The translations under genes and the position numbers were made by a program. The notes beneath the pieces are model-generated. The model had not been told where the DNA came from, searched no databases, and worked only from the letters and a program-made list of their open reading frames with translations. Shown here piece after piece: positions 8,616 through 17,755 of a stretch of DNA of 64,000 nt; within the stretch, counting starts at the first letter, position 1; the number at the start of each line of letters is the position of its first letter. The stretch spans positions 2,356,001 to 2,420,000 of the forward strand of contig OX246690.1 of the NCBI GenBank assembly GCA_945909635.1, read 5' to 3'. Origin of the DNA: Clostridioides difficile_A (lineage in GTDB: Bacteria > Bacillota > Clostridia > Peptostreptococcales > Peptostreptococcaceae).

Positions 8616-9440
8616 TTATAATATTCTGACTGTATATATCTTTTCATTGAATACACTTTTATTAGTATTTTTAATACAATTTTGCCCAAACATTCTTCCT
8701 TTACATATACCTTCTTTCAATAGAACATCTGCATAAGTCATATTATTATTAAAGTTAAGTTCTTCAATCTCCATAAGTCCTAAATTCAAAAGTGAAGTTG
8801 TTGTTCTTCCACAGATATGTATACTTGCTTTACCATTTATTTTCTGTTGTAATTCTTTAAATATTTCTATTGTTATATCACTACTTAAGTTACAAAAAGT
8901 TCTCTTACCTAAAATATCCATATTTCCAGTTGGGTCAGCATAAGATATAATTTTAGCTCCAGATTCTACTCCTTTAACAGCATACTCTACAATAAAATCT
9001 TTTACATATTCTAGAATTTTGTATAAATCATTTTTTCTATTTTTCAAAGCTTTTACTATATTTGTTAAGTCTATTAAGCTACTCAAAATGGTAATTGGGC
9101 CTTCAATACTTAAAATAACATCTTCGTTTTCAGATGATAATTTTTTTATTGCCTTTAATACTTCATTAGCTTCTACTTCATCTAAATAAACTTTTTGAAG
9201 ATTTAATAATTCTTCAATATCATTATATTTATAGCTTTTTACTCTTGGTGTACTCAATTCATCAATTAAAATATTTGCCCCTAAACTTTGTGCACACATA
9301 GTGTCACATAACGGAAGATAACAAACTCTATTTTTTGTACTTTCTTTTAAAAGTTTTGTAGCCTTTACCATTTCATCACATTTTAGATAAACATCTGGTA
9401 TTTTTAGATTGTTTTCCTTTAGAAATTTTAACTCTTCCAT
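8616..9440 (-). CDS. Short UroD-fold methyltransferase-like protein
   Basis: At 274 residues from the ATG at 9440 this is shorter than its three paralogues (341-358). It keeps the His-Cys pattern (HICGRT, then GQNC) expected for zinc binding but lacks the usual N-terminal 'ERLLKVLNRE-VDR' substrate-entry segment. The ATG has ACAGGA directly abutting it, which is poor spacing. A strong GGAGGTGAG lies about 50 bases upstream with an in-frame ATT, and the frame is open from the TGA at 9492-9494. The true start may therefore be upstream, adding about 14 residues. It could be an accessory subunit or an alternative MtaA. Confidence 0.75.
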   Translation of the reverse strand: MEELKFLKENNLKIPDVYLKCDEMVKATKLLKESTKNRVCYLPLCDTMCAQSLGANILIDELSTPRVKSYKYNDIEELLNLQKVYLDEVEANEVLKAIKKLSSENEDVILSIEGPITILSSLIDLTNIVKALKNRKNDLYKILEYVKDFIVEYAVKGVESGAKIISYADPTGNMDILGKRTFCNLSSDITIEIFKELQQKINGKASIHICGRTTTSLLNLGLMEIEELNFNNNMTYADVLLKEGICKGRMFGQNCIKNTNKSVFNEKIYTVRIL

Positions 9441-9505
9441 TCCTGTAGTATCATATGTACATTTAAAATTGTATTTTTCTTTAATTTTAACTCACCTCCA
9501 CTTAC

Positions 9506-11317
9506 TTATTTACTCAACTTACTTATATCAAAGCTTAAACAACTTGCAAATAAACGTTCATAATCTTCTAGTAATGATAATTCTAAGTAATCACATGTTT
9601 TCAAAACATCATTTACTTCAGCTCTTTTTGATATATCTAAAAGGCATAAAATTGCACCACTTTTAGAGGAATTTCCAATATAACTAATTTTATCTTTAAA
9701 TTCTACTGGAACCATTCCTACACCAACAATACTTTCAACCTTTAAATGTGCTCCAAATTGACCAGCTATTATTACTTTGTCAATATCTCTAGGATTTAAC
9801 TTTAAATTATGTAACATAGATAAAATACCAGATAAAATAGCTCCTTTTGCCAGCTGAACTTGTCTAATATCATTTTGAGTAATATATATATTATATTTTT
9901 TAGATAATACTATACTTCTCTTTTTACCATCCTCTACCAAAAGATTTTTAAGAAAATTATCCTCATTAAAATCATCTTTTTTCTTTAGCCTTCCGCTCTT
10001 ATTAATCAAACCCGCTTTATATATTTCAGATATAGAATCTAAAATACCACTTCCACAAATACCATTTGGATTTCCCTGTCCTATAATATCTATTTGTATT
10101 CCCTCATCTTTGATACTTATTCCCTCAATAGCTCCCTCACCTGCTCGTACTCCACAAGTTATATTCATTCCTTCTAATGCTGGTCCAGCAGCACACGAAC
10201 ATGCAATTAATTTTCCACAATCAGATAAAATCATTTCTCCATTAGTTCCTATGTCTATGAAAAGTATCTTCTGATTTACTTTTTTTAAATTTGTGACAAT
10301 AGCACCTGCAGTAATATCAGCACCTATAAATGCAGACACACTTGGTAAGCAATAAAGCCTCGTGTAATTTGATATTTCTAGACCTATATCTGAAGCTAAA
10401 AAAGTCTTACTATCTTTAAACATCGGTCTATATGGATTTATTCCTAAACTTTTAGGATTTATTCCTAAGAGTAAATGTAACATTGTAGTATTTGCAGCAA
10501 TTGATATATCATAAATGTTTTCCTTTGCTATTTTATTATCCTCACACAAATAATTAAATAGATTATTTAAACATTCAACAACCACTTTACTTAGAATTTC
10601 TGCTCCATTTTTCTCTTTTGATGCAAAATTAATTCTTGATAACACATCCAATCCATAGCTTTTTTGAGGATTTATAGAAGAAGCACTTTTAATTTCTTTA
10701 CCAGTATTTAAATCTATTAATGATACCACCATGGTAGTTGTACCAATATCAACTGCAAATCCATACATCAAACTTCTTGTATCTCCATTTTCTATGGATA
10801 TAATCTTTCCATCATACCTAGTTATTGTATAGGTTTCTCCTTCTTTTAAGTTAGAAAACCTTTTTATTACATTTAAGGGTAAACTTTCTTTATCTTCTAA
10901 TAATAATTTTTCTACTGCATCACTTTGTAAAAGAGACTTTTCTGAAAATATCTTGCATTCTTTTCTTACAGCAGGATTTAAATCAAACTTAGGCATATAA
11001 CCTTCATCTAATACTTCTACTTTTTTTTCATCATGCAACAATTCTATATCAATATCTCCATGTACTTGATATAAACATGCTAACCTAATATTATCTAAAA
11101 CTTCTTCCTCACTTAAAAACCTTCTTTGTTCCTCTAAATTCTTATCTTTAATATTACTTAAGATTTTAACCTTACATTTTCCACAATACCCTTTACCTGC
11201 ACAGGGGTTTTCAATCATTATTCCATTTTCTTTTAAAATTTCTAACAAATTTTTTCCAGAATCAAACTTTAATCTTTTTTGTTCTCCATATCTATCATTT
11301 ACAGTTAATATGTACAT
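9506..11317 (-). CDS. RACo-type corrinoid activation protein (2Fe-2S/ASKHA ATPase)
   Basis: About 603 residues. An N-terminal 2Fe-2S ferredoxin domain (NPCAGKGYCGKC, later ACLY) is followed by a linker and an actin-like ASKHA domain (FAVDIGTTTM, LFIDIGTNGEM). This is the DUF4445 reductive activator that uses ATP to return inactive Co(II) corrinoid protein to Co(I). The frame is open from 11359, but GGTAGGTG lies before the ATG at 11317. That start removes a 23-base overlap with the upstream gene and begins exactly at the ferredoxin domain. It marks the cluster as a corrinoid methyl-transfer system. Confidence 0.92.
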   Translation of the reverse strand: MYILTVNDRYGEQKRLKFDSGKNLLEILKENGIMIENPCAGKGYCGKCKVKILSNIKDKNLEEQRRFLSEEEVLDNIRLACLYQVHGDIDIELLHDEKKVEVLDEGYMPKFDLNPAVRKECKIFSEKSLLQSDAVEKLLLEDKESLPLNVIKRFSNLKEGETYTITRYDGKIISIENGDTRSLMYGFAVDIGTTTMVVSLIDLNTGKEIKSASSINPQKSYGLDVLSRINFASKEKNGAEILSKVVVECLNNLFNYLCEDNKIAKENIYDISIAANTTMLHLLLGINPKSLGINPYRPMFKDSKTFLASDIGLEISNYTRLYCLPSVSAFIGADITAGAIVTNLKKVNQKILFIDIGTNGEMILSDCGKLIACSCAAGPALEGMNITCGVRAGEGAIEGISIKDEGIQIDIIGQGNPNGICGSGILDSISEIYKAGLINKSGRLKKKDDFNEDNFLKNLLVEDGKKRSIVLSKKYNIYITQNDIRQVQLAKGAILSGILSMLHNLKLNPRDIDKVIIAGQFGAHLKVESIVGVGMVPVEFKDKISYIGNSSKSGAILCLLDISKRAEVNDVLKTCDYLELSLLEDYERLFASCLSFDISKLSK

Positions 11318-11336
11318 TTTGACACCTACCATATGC

Positions 11337-12362
11337 TTAACATTCACTTTCTCGTGCACTCAGAACCATTGATTGTATATTTTTAATTGGAGTCCTAGCT
11401 CCTATTCCACATGCTGGAGATAAAATATTTATACCATTTTTTATACATCTTCTTCCTATTCCTCCAACTTTATCCTCAGTTCCATATTCAAGGGCATATG
11501 TACTTACATTACCAATAATTGCTTTGTTAGGAACATTTAATACAACCTGTTTTTCATCAGTTATTGAATCAAAACTTATACCTAAACTACGAATACTATT
11601 CAATTGAGGATATATAGTTTTTAATCTTCCACAAATATGTACTATGCTTGGAATATTATTTTCATCTTCATTTAATGAATCTAAAATTCTATTTATATAT
11701 GGAACCACAAATTCTTCAAATTTTTTAGGTCCAAGTATTTCTCCTGTAGCACTTGGGTCAGCAATAGCTATTAAATCTGCACCAGCTTCAATTTGTGCCT
11801 TTGCAAATTTAATTATATTTTCTGTCACAAACTCTAAAAACTTATGGACACTTTCTCTATCTTTTCTCAATTCTCTATAAAATATAGTAGGTTCAATTAA
11901 AGATGTAGCAACGCTTATTGGACCGACTACATTGGCAATGATAGGTACATCACTATCTTTATTTTTTAGATACTTAATTGCATCTATAACAACTTTTGCT
12001 CGTCCAATATTTATATCAAGTTCTTTTAATTTTGTGTAATCAGATATTGTGTCCATAGGATAAAAGTTCACTCTAGGTTCTGTAATTTTAGTTCCAAAAT
12101 CAACTTTAGCTCCCATTGCCTCAGCTTCTATAGTCATACAAAATGGTACGCCACAATTTTCAAAACCATCATTTTCATAGATACCATAAGTGAGTTCTGC
12201 CATTTTAATAGCATCAAAATGTGCATCAGGCCAACTTATTCCTTTCATATCCATCACATCTTCTACAACCATGTTCATCATACCACCAGGGCAAATACAA
12301 GGAGGTCTATCAACAGACTCTCTATTTAAAACTTTCAATAATCTCTCTTTGCAAGTATACAA
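11337..12362 (-). CDS. UroD-fold methylcobamide methyltransferase (MtaA-like)
   Basis: A 341-residue MtaA/MtbA-like protein. The N terminus 'ERLLKVLNRESVDRPPC' is typical. The zinc pattern HICGRL is followed by SPACGIGARTPIKN near the C terminus. It probably transfers the methyl group between the corrinoid protein encoded directly upstream and the final acceptor. It uses a TTG start at 12362 behind AAGGATGG. It sits 19 bases before the RACo gene and 38 bases after the corrinoid protein gene, so these three form the catalytic core. Confidence 0.88.
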   Translation of the reverse strand: MYTCKERLLKVLNRESVDRPPCICPGGMMNMVVEDVMDMKGISWPDAHFDAIKMAELTYGIYENDGFENCGVPFCMTIEAEAMGAKVDFGTKITEPRVNFYPMDTISDYTKLKELDINIGRAKVVIDAIKYLKNKDSDVPIIANVVGPISVATSLIEPTIFYRELRKDRESVHKFLEFVTENIIKFAKAQIEAGADLIAIADPSATGEILGPKKFEEFVVPYINRILDSLNEDENNIPSIVHICGRLKTIYPQLNSIRSLGISFDSITDEKQVVLNVPNKAIIGNVSTYALEYGTEDKVGGIGRRCIKNGINILSPACGIGARTPIKNIQSMVLSARESEC

Positions 12363-12400
12363 ATTAATTTACCATCCTTTTTATATAATATAAATAACGC

Positions 12401-13048
12401 TTAGGATACTAATTTTTTTGCCAATTCAACAGCTTTTGCTGCTGATGGTGAATATCCATCTGCACCTATCTTTTTAGCATAGCTTTCAGATATAGGACCT
12501 CCACCTATCATTATTTTAAAACTATCTCTTATTCCTTGACCTTTTAAATCTTCTATTAAAACTTCCATATTATCCATAGTTGTAGTCATAAGAGTAGACA
12601 TTGCTATAATATCAGCATTTACTTCCTTAGCTTTTTCAACAAATTCACTCATAGGTATATCTCTTCCTAAATCGTAAACTTCAAATCCAGCTGTTTCTAA
12701 CATTATTTTTACTATATTTTTTCCAATATCATGAGTATCACCTTGCACAACACCCATTACTATTTTTCCAGTTTTCTTTGAATCTTCTTTTTTAATATGA
12801 GGTTTTAAAACATCAATACCTGCATTCATTGCATCTGAACATAAAAGTAGTTCTGGAACATAATATTCCTCTTCTTCATATAACTCACCAGCTCTTTGCA
12901 TTCCAACAGAAAGCCCCTTATCTATTCCTTCAAATGCGTCAAAATTTTGTTTTAAATATTCTTCAGCTATCTCTACTACTTGTTCTTCTTCCATCTCAAC
13001 TACATTATAAGCTAATTTTTTTAACAATTCCTCTTTTTCTTTACTCAT
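12401..13048 (-). CDS. Corrinoid (B12-binding) methyl-carrier protein
   Basis: About 215 residues of the MtaC/MttC family: an N-terminal helical cap (about 1-90), then a Rossmann B12-binding domain with the signature DTHDIGKN. His106 (counted from the ATG at 13048) is the cobalt lower ligand, and GGGPIS near the end belongs to the nucleotide-tail pocket. The frame runs up to 13081, but AAGGGGGAA precedes the ATG at 13048. It shuttles a methyl group between the UroD-fold enzymes. It is the only corrinoid protein in the cluster, although there are four UroD-fold genes. Confidence 0.95.
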   Translation of the reverse strand: MSKEKEELLKKLAYNVVEMEEEQVVEIAEEYLKQNFDAFEGIDKGLSVGMQRAGELYEEEEYYVPELLLCSDAMNAGIDVLKPHIKKEDSKKTGKIVMGVVQGDTHDIGKNIVKIMLETAGFEVYDLGRDIPMSEFVEKAKEVNADIIAMSTLMTTTMDNMEVLIEDLKGQGIRDSFKIMIGGGPISESYAKKIGADGYSPSAAKAVELAKKLVS

Positions 13049-13266
13049 ATATATTTCCCCCTTAACCAATTTAATTTTCATTTTTCCAATTTTTAAAACT
13101 GAACAATAATAGTAACCATAAGGTCATTTTTAAAATACTTTTATGTCAAAATAATTTATCTTATCTTAAATTTAATATTTTTATTATTTTTTGTCTAATA
13201 TGAAAAATCTATTTACTAACTAGCATATATTCAAAGAGTCTATTCCATAATGTCAATATGAATATC

Positions 13267-14322
13267 TTAATCATATCTTCCGAAATCTTCTACTGCTTTC
13301 ACCATAGCTTGTACATTACATGCTGGAGCAAGAGGAGTTAATGCACAATCTGGCATCAATATAAATCCTCCTGGAGAATATTTCATTTGTTCAATTGCTT
13401 TTCTACTCTCTTCATATACATCTTCAGGTTTCCCTGAATGTATAATAGAGTTTCTTACATTTCCACCAATAATGTATTCATCTCCCAAAACTTCTGCTGT
13501 CTCTCTCATATCCATCTCATAACCTAATGTAAATACAGTTCTTCTTGGTAATTTTAATTCATTTGTCCAGTATTTTAAGTTTTCCTTATGGTCTCCACAA
13601 AGATGTACTATCCATTTCTTAATCCCCCATTCTTGATACATATCTTGAATCTCTTTTATATATGGAATGGAGAATTTTTCAAAATCTTTTGAAGAAATTA
13701 TTCCATGAGATTCCATAGGATATGCTGAAAATGTTGATATTTTTTCTACACCAAATATATCTATGCTTTTCTTTGTTATTGCCATCATGTAATCAGTAAC
13801 CATTCTAAGAAGATGATGTATTACTTCAGGGTCTTTTCTTAAGGATTTTAATAATAGTTCTGTTCCTAGAATACTTTGTACTCCACCAAATGGAGAACCT
13901 GATGGAACTGAAAATCCAAACCCATTTTCCACACATATTTTAGCAAATTTCAAAGACCTAATTGCTGATGGTGCAGTGTCTACATCAGGTATTTTTAGAT
14001 TTTTAACATCTTTTATATCCTCTATAGGTCTTCTTATCACTTTTGGTAGTCTTATTCTTGGAGTTTCTGAAAACATTAATTCACCACCAAAATCCCAAGT
14101 CTGCCATTCTGGAATAGCATAACCTGGAGTAGCATCGTACTTATGTAAATTTATTGAACACATTTGAGCTTTAAAAGCTTTTTCAGGTTCCATATAATAT
14201 TCTTTTGAAGAATAATTTGAAATGTTAGCCGCATATAAAGTAACGTTTGGATTAACTGGTATACGGTCTAACTTTTCTTTATTCATTAATGCTTTCATTC
14301 TTTCAGCAGAAGTCAATTCCAT
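13267..14322 (-). CDS. UroD-fold protein, probable substrate:corrinoid methyltransferase
   Basis: About 351 residues and the most divergent of the four. It has HLCGDHKEN followed by MPDCALTPLAPACN instead of the MtaA-type pattern, so it is a good candidate for the enzyme that takes the methyl group from the primary substrate; that is inference. The start is four ATG codons in a row (14331-14320) directly after AGGAG; the third or fourth (14325 or 14322) has the best 6-9 base spacing. A 220-base gap with TTGACA at 13256-13251 separates it from the corrinoid protein gene. Confidence 0.83.
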   Translation of the reverse strand: MELTSAERMKALMNKEKLDRIPVNPNVTLYAANISNYSSKEYYMEPEKAFKAQMCSINLHKYDATPGYAIPEWQTWDFGGELMFSETPRIRLPKVIRRPIEDIKDVKNLKIPDVDTAPSAIRSLKFAKICVENGFGFSVPSGSPFGGVQSILGTELLLKSLRKDPEVIHHLLRMVTDYMMAITKKSIDIFGVEKISTFSAYPMESHGIISSKDFEKFSIPYIKEIQDMYQEWGIKKWIVHLCGDHKENLKYWTNELKLPRRTVFTLGYEMDMRETAEVLGDEYIIGGNVRNSIIHSGKPEDVYEESRKAIEQMKYSPGGFILMPDCALTPLAPACNVQAMVKAVEDFGRYD

Positions 14323-14427
14323 CATCATCATCTCCTAATTTAATATATTGTTTGATAAATTATTATAGTAACATAGAAAAAATCACCTTAAAAATTTCAG
14401 CTTTTAAGGCAATTTCTTTCTCTATAT

Positions 14428-15471
14428 CTATTTATCTAACTTAACATTTTTTTGAGCATTTTTTAAAAAAGTATCATCTATAGCCTTTTCACGAGGTATT
14501 TCTTTTTTAATAACACCTGAAGCCATAGACATTCTATTTATAGCTGCATATCCATCATCAGTGAAACTTCCATCTTTAGAATATATATTATTATCTTTTA
14601 TTTCTTTTACAGAATCTTCAAGCATTTCATTTCCTGGGAATAATGGTTTCAATGTTTCTATTATTTTTTCTGCAGAGTTTTCATTTGTCCATAATATAGC
14701 TTTATATATAGCATTTACATATTTTTGTACTGTTTCTGGATTCTCTTTTATATATTTATCTGTAGTAAATGTTATATACATTTCATAATTTTCAGAACCA
14801 ATTAACTTTTTATGAACTTCTGGATTATATATATCTTCAACTAACTTATTACCTGCATCAAGTACAATTTTACGAGCAGATGGAGATACATAACTACCTG
14901 CAACATCTTCTTTTTTCAAAGCTGCAACTAATGCTGAGTTTGGAAGATTTACATATGTAGCATCAGTATCTGGATTAAGACCATTTTCTTTTAACACAGA
15001 ACGTACAAATGCTCTAGGAGATGAACCACTATCAGCACCGTTTATAGTTTTACCTTTCATATCTTTTACACTGCTATATTTTGGTGCTACCACAAATGAA
15101 TATGGATATTTTTGTGTAGTTGAAAGTAATAACTTAGTGCCTTGATTTTTTTCATTAAAACCTAAAATCATTTCTGGACCATATAGACCAAATTGAGCAT
15201 CACCAGATAACACTGGTGCTGTTGGCATATCACTTTGTACTGTAACAAATTCTACATCTAAACCTTCTTCTTCAAAAAATCCTAGTGCTTTTGCTAAGTA
15301 TGCTGGTCCCCAAAGCTCACCTCTCACTGGTTCAGATACTTTAACTTTTTCTAACTGTTTTGTTTCTTTTTTAGCATTTTTTGAACTCTTTTCTTCTTCT
15401 TTTCCAGAGTTACAAGCAACCATACCCAATAACATAACACCACATAACAAAATCGAAATAAATTTTTTCAT
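14428..15471 (-). CDS. ABC transporter substrate-binding lipoprotein (NMT1/SsuA-like)
   Basis: About 347 residues. The signal peptide ends at lipobox MVAC, followed by an NMT1/THI5-like or SsuA-like fold: 'GELWGPAYLAKALGFFEEEGLDVEFV' region (residues about 55-80) and 'NGADSGSSPRAFVRSVL'. The family binds small organics such as sulfonates, thiamine precursors, riboflavin or aromatic acids. The ATG at 15471 follows AGGAGAG and is preferred over the GTG at 15486. It is the first step of the importer encoded upstream and directly precedes a UroD-fold gene, so it likely captures the methylated substrate. Confidence 0.88.
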   Translation of the reverse strand: MKKFISILLCGVMLLGMVACNSGKEEEKSSKNAKKETKQLEKVKVSEPVRGELWGPAYLAKALGFFEEEGLDVEFVTVQSDMPTAPVLSGDAQFGLYGPEMILGFNEKNQGTKLLLSTTQKYPYSFVVAPKYSSVKDMKGKTINGADSGSSPRAFVRSVLKENGLNPDTDATYVNLPNSALVAALKKEDVAGSYVSPSARKIVLDAGNKLVEDIYNPEVHKKLIGSENYEMYITFTTDKYIKENPETVQKYVNAIYKAILWTNENSAEKIIETLKPLFPGNEMLEDSVKEIKDNNIYSKDGSFTDDGYAAINRMSMASGVIKKEIPREKAIDDTFLKNAQKNVKLDK

Positions 15472-15494
15472 ATTTTCTCTCCTCACATTATTTT

Positions 15495-16262
15495 TTAGTC
15501 AATACTCTCTCTCCATCTTAAAATTCTTTTTTCCACATGTTTTAATATATAATCAAGCATTGACATTATAAACATCATTAAAAAGATACAAGATAATACT
15601 CTTGTAATATTGTAAACACCTCCAGCTGCTTGTACCATCCATCCTAATCCCTGATTAGAACCTAAATATTCTCCAACTATTGCACCTAAAACTGAAGCCC
15701 CTGCTCCTGAACGTAAACTAGCCATAATCCAAGGAACACAGGAAGGTAATATTACTTTTTGTATAATCTGCAACTTGGATGCACCCATAATTTTTAATGT
15801 ATTTATTAAATTTATATCTACATTTTTAAAACCTGCATATGCATTAAAAAACACCAAAAAGAACACCATTATTGCAGCCATAAAAATTTTGGCTTGTAAC
15901 CCTATTCCAAACCAAATTATAAATAAAGGCCCTAGTGATAGTTTTGGTAATCCATATAATCCTACTAATATTGGGTCAAATATATCTGCTAAAAGTGGTA
16001 TAATTCCAAATAAAAATGCTATTATTACTCCAAATACTACACCATAAAATAAACCAAATAATGAAGCTTTTAATGTTATATAAATATGGGGCCATATTTC
16101 ACCTGTACCAAACATAGCTATTAAATCTTTTATGATGCTCAATGGTGAACTAAAGAAAAAAGTATTAATGAAATTATTATCAGATAGATATTCCCAAACC
16201 ATTAAAAATACTGCTATAAAAATTAAACAATAACATTTTTTTAGTATTTTTTTAAGCTCCAT
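15495..16262 (-). CDS. ABC transporter permease (SsuC/TauC-like)
   Basis: A 255-residue BPD_transp_1 permease with about six hydrophobic segments and the EAA-loop region 'LKIMGASKLQIIQKVILPSC' (about residues 158-177). It pairs with the ATPase at 16252 (11-base overlap) and the lipoprotein at 14428 to make a complete importer. Family members carry sulfonates, nitrate, taurine or pyrimidine/thiamine precursors. The substrate is not readable here. Confidence 0.9.
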   Translation of the reverse strand: MELKKILKKCYCLIFIAVFLMVWEYLSDNNFINTFFFSSPLSIIKDLIAMFGTGEIWPHIYITLKASLFGLFYGVVFGVIIAFLFGIIPLLADIFDPILVGLYGLPKLSLGPLFIIWFGIGLQAKIFMAAIMVFFLVFFNAYAGFKNVDINLINTLKIMGASKLQIIQKVILPSCVPWIMASLRSGAGASVLGAIVGEYLGSNQGLGWMVQAAGGVYNITRVLSCIFLMMFIMSMLDYILKHVEKRILRWRESID

Positions 16263-17064
16263 ACTCGCCCATCTCCTCTTTTCTCCCTTTTATTACTTCA
16301 GACTTTATATCATCCCAAATTTGCTTTTCTAATTCTATAAATTGAGAGCTTGATTTACTTTCAATATTATTACGTGGTCTAGGTAAATCTACAATATATT
16401 CTGATTTAATAGATGAAGGTCTATAACTCATAAGTATAATTCTATCTGCTAATGTTATTGCTTCTGATATATCATGAGTAATATACACAATAGTATTTTT
16501 TCTTTTTTCCCAAATATTTAAAATTTCATCTTGTAACAATTCTCTTGTAAATACATCTAATGGACCAAATGGTTCATCCATAAAAATAACATCTGGATTT
16601 TGGGCTAAAGCACGCATTATAATCGCCCTTTTTCTCATACCTCCAGAAAGCTCATATGGATATTTTTCCTCAAAACCAGCTAAACCACTAGTTTGCATAA
16701 GCTCTTTTGCCAATTTTATTCTATGTTTTTTATCTTCTCCCCTTATCTCAAGACCAAGAGCAATATTATCAACTATCTTCCTCCAAGGAAGTAAAGTATC
16801 CATCTGTGATATGTATCCTATTTTATGTCTTCCAAAATGCAATGGTTTTCCATCAATTAAGACTTCTCCTTTTGTAGGTTTTAACATACCACACATTATG
16901 TTTAAAAGTGTACTTTTTCCACATCCACTAGAACCAACAATAGCTAGAAATTCTCCTTTTTTTACAGAAAGGTCTATATCATTAATAGCATGTATATGTT
17001 CTCCATTTTTAGATTGATAATAATGAGTAATATTTTTTAAAATTAATGTATTTGTATTTTCCAT
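16252..17064 (-). CDS. ABC transporter ATP-binding protein (SsuB/TauB-like)
   Basis: A 270-residue ATPase with Walker A GSSGCGKST, signature LSGGMRKR (the family usually has RQR) and Walker B VIFMDEPFGPLD. It is the first gene of the minus-strand run and overlaps the permease by 11 bases. Its upstream region has a TATAAT (17124-17119) but no good -35. It powers the importer that leads the methyl-transfer cluster. Confidence 0.92.
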   Translation of the reverse strand: MENTNTLILKNITHYYQSKNGEHIHAINDIDLSVKKGEFLAIVGSSGCGKSTLLNIMCGMLKPTKGEVLIDGKPLHFGRHKIGYISQMDTLLPWRKIVDNIALGLEIRGEDKKHRIKLAKELMQTSGLAGFEEKYPYELSGGMRKRAIIMRALAQNPDVIFMDEPFGPLDVFTRELLQDEILNIWEKRKNTIVYITHDISEAITLADRIILMSYRPSSIKSEYIVDLPRPRNNIESKSSSQFIELEKQIWDDIKSEVIKGRKEEMGEYGA

Positions 17065-17232
17065 TTCAATACCCCTTATTTATATACTACAAATATAATA
17101 CAATTTTCTATTTATTGTATTATACTTCGACTTTGAACAACATAAGTTTAATATTTTTTCCATTCTTTGTCCAATAGCAAAAAACTATCCCCCATAGCCA
17201 TATTATAGTATCCAACTATATCCATAAAAAAA

Positions 17233-17270
17233 ACTACATTAAGTTTGTTATAATACAAACTCAATGTAGT
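17233..17270 (-). terminator. Rho-independent terminator after the molybdoenzyme operon
   Basis: On the minus strand a 16-bp stem (ACTACATTGAGTTTGT pairing with ACAAACTTAATGTAGT, one G-U) has a six-base loop and is followed by a run of eight Ts. It lies about 50 bases after the ferredoxin stop codon and closes the operon 19879-17320. It also separates that operon from the SsuB-like gene. Confidence 0.9.
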
Positions 17271-17319
17271 CTTTCATAAAAAACATCTTACAACTAAGTG
17301 TAAGTCACTATTTTTTGAT

Positions 17320-17742
17320 TTATTTATTAAATTCTAATGCTCCTGTAGGACATACCATTACACAAGGTGAATCCATACCACATTCATATCTTTCAACACA
17401 CCCATTACACTTATTTGCCTTGCCATCCTTGCTATAATTCAAAGCTCCATATTCACAAGCTTTCTCACAAAGTTTACATCCTATACAATTTTGATTATCC
17501 AATAAAACAAACCCATCATCTTTTTTAAAACAGCCTTTAGGGCATATATCCAAACATTTTGGCTCATCACAATGGATACATGCTAACGAAAAATATTCTA
17601 TATTTTCACCATCTTCCATTGTAAATACACGTCTAAAAAATTCGCCATTATCTATATTATTATCATTTTGGTCTACACAAGCAAGTAAACATGCTCCACA
17701 TGCTGTACATAATTCTTTATTAAATTTAAATAAACTTTTCAT
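17320..17742 (-). CDS. 4Fe-4S ferredoxin subunit of a molybdopterin oxidoreductase
   Basis: A 140-residue iron-sulfur protein with four cysteine groups (CTACGACLLAC; CIHCDEPKCLDIC; CIGCKLCEKAC; CNGC with CGMDSPCVMVC), enough for four [4Fe-4S] clusters. It belongs to the DmsB/HybA/FdhB-type electron-transfer family. It has no signal or membrane anchor. It follows the catalytic subunit by 13 bases and probably passes electrons between the molybdenum enzyme and a soluble carrier such as ferredoxin. Confidence 0.93.
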   Translation of the reverse strand: MKSLFKFNKELCTACGACLLACVDQNDNNIDNGEFFRRVFTMEDGENIEYFSLACIHCDEPKCLDICPKGCFKKDDGFVLLDNQNCIGCKLCEKACEYGALNYSKDGKANKCNGCVERYECGMDSPCVMVCPTGALEFNK

Positions 17743-17755
17743 TTTATCCCTCCAT

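Noticed and set aside
13049..13266. Cobalamin riboswitch before the corrinoid protein gene
   Set aside because: The gap is AT-rich without a B12-box-like GC core. Only a TTGACA at 13256-13251 without a good -10 is seen, too weak to list as a promoter.
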